The notes beneath the pieces were generated by a model. It searched no databases. It saw only the letters and a list, made by a program, of their open reading frames with translations, and was not told the DNA's origin. A stretch of DNA of 64,000 nt from Buttiauxella sp. B2. GTDB taxonomy: Bacteria; Pseudomonadota; Gammaproteobacteria; Enterobacterales; Enterobacteriaceae. This document shows positions 60,446 to 64,000 of this stretch, in pieces. Within the stretch, counting starts at the first letter, position 1. The number at the start of each line of letters is the position of its first letter. The stretch spans positions 89,977 through 153,976 of the forward strand of contig NZ_VEXQ01000011.1 of NCBI RefSeq assembly GCF_006376615.1, written 5' to 3'. Both the position numbers and the translations under genes were made by a program.

Positions 60446-60907
60446 TTATTTGGCAAACCGCGCCAGTAACGACTCACCAGATGAGGAAACTGCTTTCAGG
60501 CACGCTTCACGCCCAAGAGCCTGGTAACTTAGGTGAATTTCGACATCCGGTTCCGGCAGCACACCCTGACCTTGTTGCGGCCATTCCACCAGACTGATTG
60601 CGTCATTGGTGAAATAGTCACGAATTCCCATAAATTCGAGTTCTTCTGGATCAGCCAGGCGATAGAGATCAAAGTGATATACCTTCAAATCGCCAAGGTC
60701 ATACGGTTCCACCAGCGTATATGTTGGGCTTTTAACATTGCCTTTATGGCCCAACGCCTGCACAAAGCCACGGCTGAACGTCGTTTTCCCAGCACCCAAG
60801 TCACCATATAGATGAATCACAGTGGCACCAATACAGGCTTTCGCCAGACGGGAGCCCAGTTCCAGGGTTGCAGCTTCATCAGGTAATGCGATAACTCGAT
60901 TAATCAT
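60446..60907 (-). CDS. tsaE: tRNA threonylcarbamoyladenosine biosynthesis ATPase TsaE
   Basis: TsaE is the ATPase that works with TsaB and TsaD to place threonylcarbamoyl on A37 of ANN-decoding tRNAs. The 153 residues contain Walker [24 protein letters not shown] and VYHFDLYRL, then EWPQQG. It starts four bases after nnr and precedes amiB by 13 bases, as in E. coli. Confidence 0.97.
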   Translation of the reverse strand: MINRVIALPDEAATLELGSRLAKACIGATVIHLYGDLGAGKTTFSRGFVQALGHKGNVKSPTYTLVEPYDLGDLKVYHFDLYRLADPEELEFMGIRDYFTNDAISLVEWPQQGQGVLPEPDVEIHLSYQALGREACLKAVSSSGESLLARFAK

Positions 60908-60911
60908 TTTT

Positions 60912-62426
60912 TTAGCTATTCAAATCCGGGTTAACAAAAGGGTACAACGTCGATAATAAATCGCTCGCTAACATGCCGCGCATGCCGAAGCGATGAGCTA
61001 ACACATCAGCGGCAGCACCATGAGCCACACATCCAGCGCAAACTGCATCATACGGGGTTAACTTTTGTGCCAGCAATGCTCCGATAATTCCAGATAGCAC
61101 ATCCCCCATACCACCGCTGCTCATACCAGCATTACCCACATCAACGAGCGCACATTCACCATTTTGGCTGGCAACAACCGTACCGGCACCTTTTAAGACC
61201 ACAATTCCGCCGTAACGTTTTACGAGGCGGTCTGCGGAAAGTAAGCGGTCACTCTCAATTTGTGATGCAGAGCAATTTAACAGCCTGGCAGCTTCACCAG
61301 GATGTGGCGTAATAACGCGATTCTGACGTTTATCGGGATTGATTGCCAGAAGGTTGAGCGCATCAGCATCCCACAACATAGGTTTACGACTGCACTCTAC
61401 TTTTTGTAAGGCTTTTTTGCCCCATTCTTGTTGCCCAAGACCAGGGCCGATAACCACCACATCGGCCCATTCAAGGCTTTCTTCAAGAGCTTGTGGCGTT
61501 AGCTCCTGAACCATTAACTCGGGGCGAGCCGTTAATAGCGGTGCAACGTTCTCTAAGCGAGTTAATACCCGGACCAGGCCTGCCCCTGCACGCAAAGCTG
61601 CCTCGCCCGCCATACGAATCGCACCCGCTGTACCATGGTCGCCACCAATAATCACCAGTCGCCCGTTTGTCCCTTTATGCGACGTAGGTTTCCGTGGAGG
61701 CAACCAGCCCGCTAATTGCGCACTGTCCACACGTCTTATTGGCGCAGTTTGCCCTTGCAACCAGGCTTCAAGACCAAGCGCATGAAAATGCAATTTGCCT
61801 ACCACATCTCGCGCCTTTCCGGTCAGTAACCCTGGTTTGAGAGCAATAAACGTTATGGTGTGGGAAGCATTAATCACAGCGCCGGGAGTAGCCCCCGTCT
61901 CTGCGAGTAAGCCAGAAGGGATATCCAACGCGACAACAGGTGCCGAATGTTGATTGCACTTTTCGATAAGCTGAGCAGGGCCATTTCGTGGGGAGCTGTT
62001 AATCCCTGTGCCGAGCAGACCGTCAATCACGAGGTCAATATCATCAGGCCAGATGTGCTCTGCTGAGTGAATAACACCTGCAGCATCAAGCCACGCTTCA
62101 CGGGCGCAAGCAGCCTCTTCTGGCAGCGGCTTATCACTTTCAAGCGCCAGCAGCGTGACACGTATACCAGCCGCCTGTGCCAGCCGCGCTACCACGTAAC
62201 CATCACCACCGTTGTTGCCATAACCGCACGCGACTAACCAATGCTGAGTATGAGGATAAAGTTCACGGGCCAGATTAAATGCCGCAGCACCAGCCCGTTG
62301 CATCAATTCATATAACGTTAACCCTAAGTAGTCTGCGGCCTGCTTCTCGGCGGTGCGCAGCCAGTCGGCGGACCAGACTGAATGTGGTATACTTTTGGCG
62401 GTTATTTTTAGGCTCAGGTCCGTCAT
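60912..62426 (-). CDS. nnr: Bifunctional NAD(P)HX epimerase/dehydratase Nnr (YjeF)
   Basis: Nnr repairs hydrated NADH and NADPH. The N-terminal epimerase domain (about 1-215) shows [16 protein letters not shown], and the C-terminal ADP-dependent dehydratase domain (about 230-500) shows [23 protein letters not shown] and [15 protein letters not shown]. With the ATG at 62426 it has 504 residues and a GAGGGG site 7 bases upstream. That start codon overlaps the queG start codon on the other strand by two bases. Confidence 0.96.
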   Translation of the reverse strand: MTDLSLKITAKSIPHSVWSADWLRTAEKQAADYLGLTLYELMQRAGAAAFNLARELYPHTQHWLVACGYGNNGGDGYVVARLAQAAGIRVTLLALESDKPLPEEAACAREAWLDAAGVIHSAEHIWPDDIDLVIDGLLGTGINSSPRNGPAQLIEKCNQHSAPVVALDIPSGLLAETGATPGAVINASHTITFIALKPGLLTGKARDVVGKLHFHALGLEAWLQGQTAPIRRVDSAQLAGWLPPRKPTSHKGTNGRLVIIGGDHGTAGAIRMAGEAALRAGAGLVRVLTRLENVAPLLTARPELMVQELTPQALEESLEWADVVVIGPGLGQQEWGKKALQKVECSRKPMLWDADALNLLAINPDKRQNRVITPHPGEAARLLNCSASQIESDRLLSADRLVKRYGGIVVLKGAGTVVASQNGECALVDVGNAGMSSGGMGDVLSGIIGALLAQKLTPYDAVCAGCVAHGAAADVLAHRFGMRGMLASDLLSTLYPFVNPDLNS

Positions 62427-63564
62427 GTCACAACCCCTCGATCTCAATCAATTAGCGCAAAATATTAAGCAGTGGGGTATCGAACTCGGCTTCCAGCAGG
62501 TTGGCATTGCTGATACCGACCTCACCGCCAGTGAACCCGCGCTCCAGATGTGGCTGGATAAACAATACCACGGTGAGATGGATTGGATGGCCCGTCATGG
62601 CATGATGCGCGCCCGGCCTCATGAATTGCTTCCCGGTACATTGCGCGTCATTAGCGTGCGGATGAACTATCTCCCCGCGAATGCCGCCTTTGCCTCGACG
62701 CTTAAAAACCCAAAAATCGGTTATATCAGCCGCTACGCGCTTGGGCGTGACTATCATAAGCTGCTGCGCAACCGGCTCAAAAAGCTGGGCGAAATGATCC
62801 AGTCCCACTGCTCCACGCTGAATTTTAGGCCTTTCGTCGATTCAGCGCCGATTCTTGAGCGCACGCTTGCTGAAAAAGCCGGGCTTGGCTGGACAGGTAA
62901 GCACTCACTTATCCTTAATCAGGAAGCAGGTTCGTTTTTTTTCCTGGGCGAACTATTAGTGGATATCCCTCTCCCGGTCGATAACCCGATTGAGGAGAAA
63001 TGTGGGCGCTGCGTAGCCTGCATGACCATCTGCCCGACTGGCGCGATTGTTGAGCCTTACACTGTCGACGCCAGGCGCTGTATTTCCTATCTCACTATCG
63101 AGCTTGAAGGGGCAATCCCGGAAGAGTTCAGGCCGTTAATTGGCAACCGTATTTATGGTTGTGATGATTGCCAGCTAATTTGCCCGTGGAACCGTTTCTC
63201 ACAGCTGACTACAGAAGATGACTTTAGCCCGCGTCGCGTGTTACATGCCCCACCGTTGATTGAGCTCTTTGCCTGGAGTGAAGAATACTTCTTGCGCGTA
63301 ACCGAAGGGTCGGCGATACGCCGAATTGGCCATCTGCGTTGGCTGCGAAATATTGCGGTGGCAATGGGAAATGCCCCATGGGATGGAGCCATTCTGGATG
63401 CGTTGAAACAAAGAAAAGGTGAGCACCCACTTCTTGATGAGCACATTGACTGGGCGATTGCGCAACAATTAACCAAGCGAAGCGCGGATGCAACTGAAGT
63501 CCAGTTACCGCAAAAGCAGCGTCTGGTTCGCGTCATTGAAAAGGGGCTAAAACGTGATGCGTGA
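62425..63564 (+). CDS. queG: Epoxyqueuosine reductase QueG
   Basis: QueG carries out the last step of queuosine synthesis, reducing epoxyqueuosine in tRNA with cobalamin and two [4Fe-4S] clusters. The 379 residues equal the E. coli length. Cluster ligands lie in CGRCVACMTICPTGAI and CDDCQLICPWN, and a C-terminal HEAT-like region follows (GSAIRRIGHLRWLRNIAVAMG). The ATG at 62425 gives [12 protein letters not shown]; the open frame upstream lies inside nnr and is rejected. AGGT precedes the start. Confidence 0.97.
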   Translation: MSQPLDLNQLAQNIKQWGIELGFQQVGIADTDLTASEPALQMWLDKQYHGEMDWMARHGMMRARPHELLPGTLRVISVRMNYLPANAAFASTLKNPKIGYISRYALGRDYHKLLRNRLKKLGEMIQSHCSTLNFRPFVDSAPILERTLAEKAGLGWTGKHSLILNQEAGSFFFLGELLVDIPLPVDNPIEEKCGRCVACMTICPTGAIVEPYTVDARRCISYLTIELEGAIPEEFRPLIGNRIYGCDDCQLICPWNRFSQLTTEDDFSPRRVLHAPPLIELFAWSEEYFLRVTEGSAIRRIGHLRWLRNIAVAMGNAPWDGAILDALKQRKGEHPLLDEHIDWAIAQQLTKRSADATEVQLPQKQRLVRVIEKGLKRDA

Positions 63565-63577
63565 CATGTCCACAGGA

Positions 63578-63586
63578 TGTGAATAA
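63578..63586 (-). promoter_or_regulatory. DnaA box (TTATTCACA)
   Basis: TGTGAATAA on the plus strand is TTATTCACA on the minus strand, a full match to TTATNCACA. It is on the queG side of the IHF site. A weaker box (7 of 9) lies at 63566-63574 on the plus strand. Confidence 0.7.
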
Positions 63587-63669
63587 AAATTAGAACGTAT
63601 TGTCTTCCAAGCGAAAAAAAATCTACAAGCGATCAGCTTAACATTTTCAAACACAAAAAAAATTAACTT

Positions 63670-63682
63670 AATCAATAGGTTA
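63670..63682 (+). promoter_or_regulatory. IHF-binding site
   Basis: AATCAATAGGTTA matches WATCAANNNNTTR at every position, in AT-rich surroundings, between the first and second DnaA boxes. The arrangement is the one required in datA. Confidence 0.7.
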
Positions 63683-63738
63683 AAATAATCATGTAAAAAT
63701 TCAGAAATAATTAGCGACCAAAGCAAATAGAATTGGCT

Positions 63739-63747
63739 TGTGGATAA
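63739..63747 (-). promoter_or_regulatory. DnaA box (TTATCCACA)
   Basis: TGTGGATAA on the plus strand is the high-affinity DnaA box TTATCCACA on the minus strand. Confidence 0.75.
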
Positions 63748-63804
63748 CTCTGTTCACAATAATTTATCAGGAACGTAAAAACCACCACCGACGCCGCCTG
63801 GCGT

Positions 63805-63813
63805 TGTGGATAA
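63805..63813 (-). promoter_or_regulatory. DnaA box (TTATCCACA)
   Basis: A second high-affinity TTATCCACA on the minus strand lies 66 bases from the previous one in the same orientation, 22 bases from the tRNA 3' end. Confidence 0.75.
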
Positions 63814-63834
63814 TTTGTACTGGAGATAAGAATT

Positions 63835-63910
<76 letters not shown>

Positions 63911-63946
63911 TTGGGTGGTGCTGGCTGTAAAAGCCAAATCAAATTT

Positions 63947-64000
<54 letters not shown>

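Larger units (their letters stand above)
63565..63834. other. datA: Probable datA locus (DnaA-titration and inactivation site)
   Basis: This 270-base, very AT-rich gap between queG and the glycine tRNA genes has no gene. It holds three DnaA boxes in one orientation (63578, 63739, 63805) and an IHF consensus site (63670) between the first two. In E. coli, datA lies beside the glyVXY tRNA genes at 94.7 minutes and uses DnaA boxes with an intervening IHF site to promote hydrolysis of DnaA-ATP, limiting re-initiation. Position and composition agree with datA. Confidence 0.75.

Overview
The window is chromosomal DNA from a member of the Enterobacteriaceae. Nearly every protein matches a recalled E. 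coli homologue in length and motifs. Gene order follows the E. coli 94-96 minute region read backwards, from tldE/cybC at the left to glyV at the right. Divergence from E. coli and the extra genes suggest a genus outside Escherichia/Salmonella, such as Buttiauxella, Kluyvera or Enterobacter; the sequence alone does not settle which.

Layout. 1-2.1 kb: a TRAP transporter (dctP, dctQ and the start of dctM), absent from this place in E. coli. 2.1-7.8 kb: an unrecognised two-repeat periplasmic protein, cybC, tldE, darP, mpl and fbp. 7.9-14.2 kb: an additional chemoreceptor, then the galactofuranose ABC transporter ytfQRT-yjfF. 14.5-21.9 kb: ppa, ytfP, tamB, tamA and msrA. 22.06-27.96 kb: a four-gene operon inserted between msrA and paeA, encoding three SPFH/band-7 membrane proteins and a P1B-type metal ATPase. 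28.2-40.8 kb: paeA, ytfK, ytfJ, cysQ, cpdB, ytfH/qorB, an AraC-family regulator, ytfF, ytfE, cycA, fklB and ytfB. 40.9-42.4 kb: the rpsF-priB-rpsR-rplI ribosomal operon. 42.7-46.5 kb: yjfY, yjfP, bsmA, yjfN and aidB; the E. coli ula and yjfIJKLMC genes are absent. 46.6-63.6 kb: the conserved block rlmB, rnr, nsrR, purA, yjeT, hflC, hflK, hflX, hfq, miaA, mutL, amiB, tsaE, nnr, with queG divergent from nnr. 63.6-64 kb: an AT-rich stretch with DnaA boxes and an IHF site that fits the datA locus, then two tRNA-Gly(GCC) genes, the second cut by the window end.

How parts connect. NsrR is encoded at 50 kb and has a near-ideal operator in front of ytfE at 36.9 kb, so both the nitric-oxide sensor and an iron-sulfur repair target are here. 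The true HflK/HflC pair at 52-54 kb is an internal reference for the three divergent SPFH proteins at 22-26 kb. Those are translationally coupled to a metal ATPase; one begins with a His/Cys-rich segment and the operon is preceded by a Zur-like inverted repeat. This is the best candidate in the window for a poorly described system: a metal pump associated with an SPFH membrane scaffold.

Start codons were re-chosen where family length and ribosome-binding sites disagreed with the longest open frame. Notable cases are tamA (GTG), nsrR (GTG), the AraC regulator (TTG) and the second SPFH gene (TTG). Family comparisons are from memory; no database search was run.
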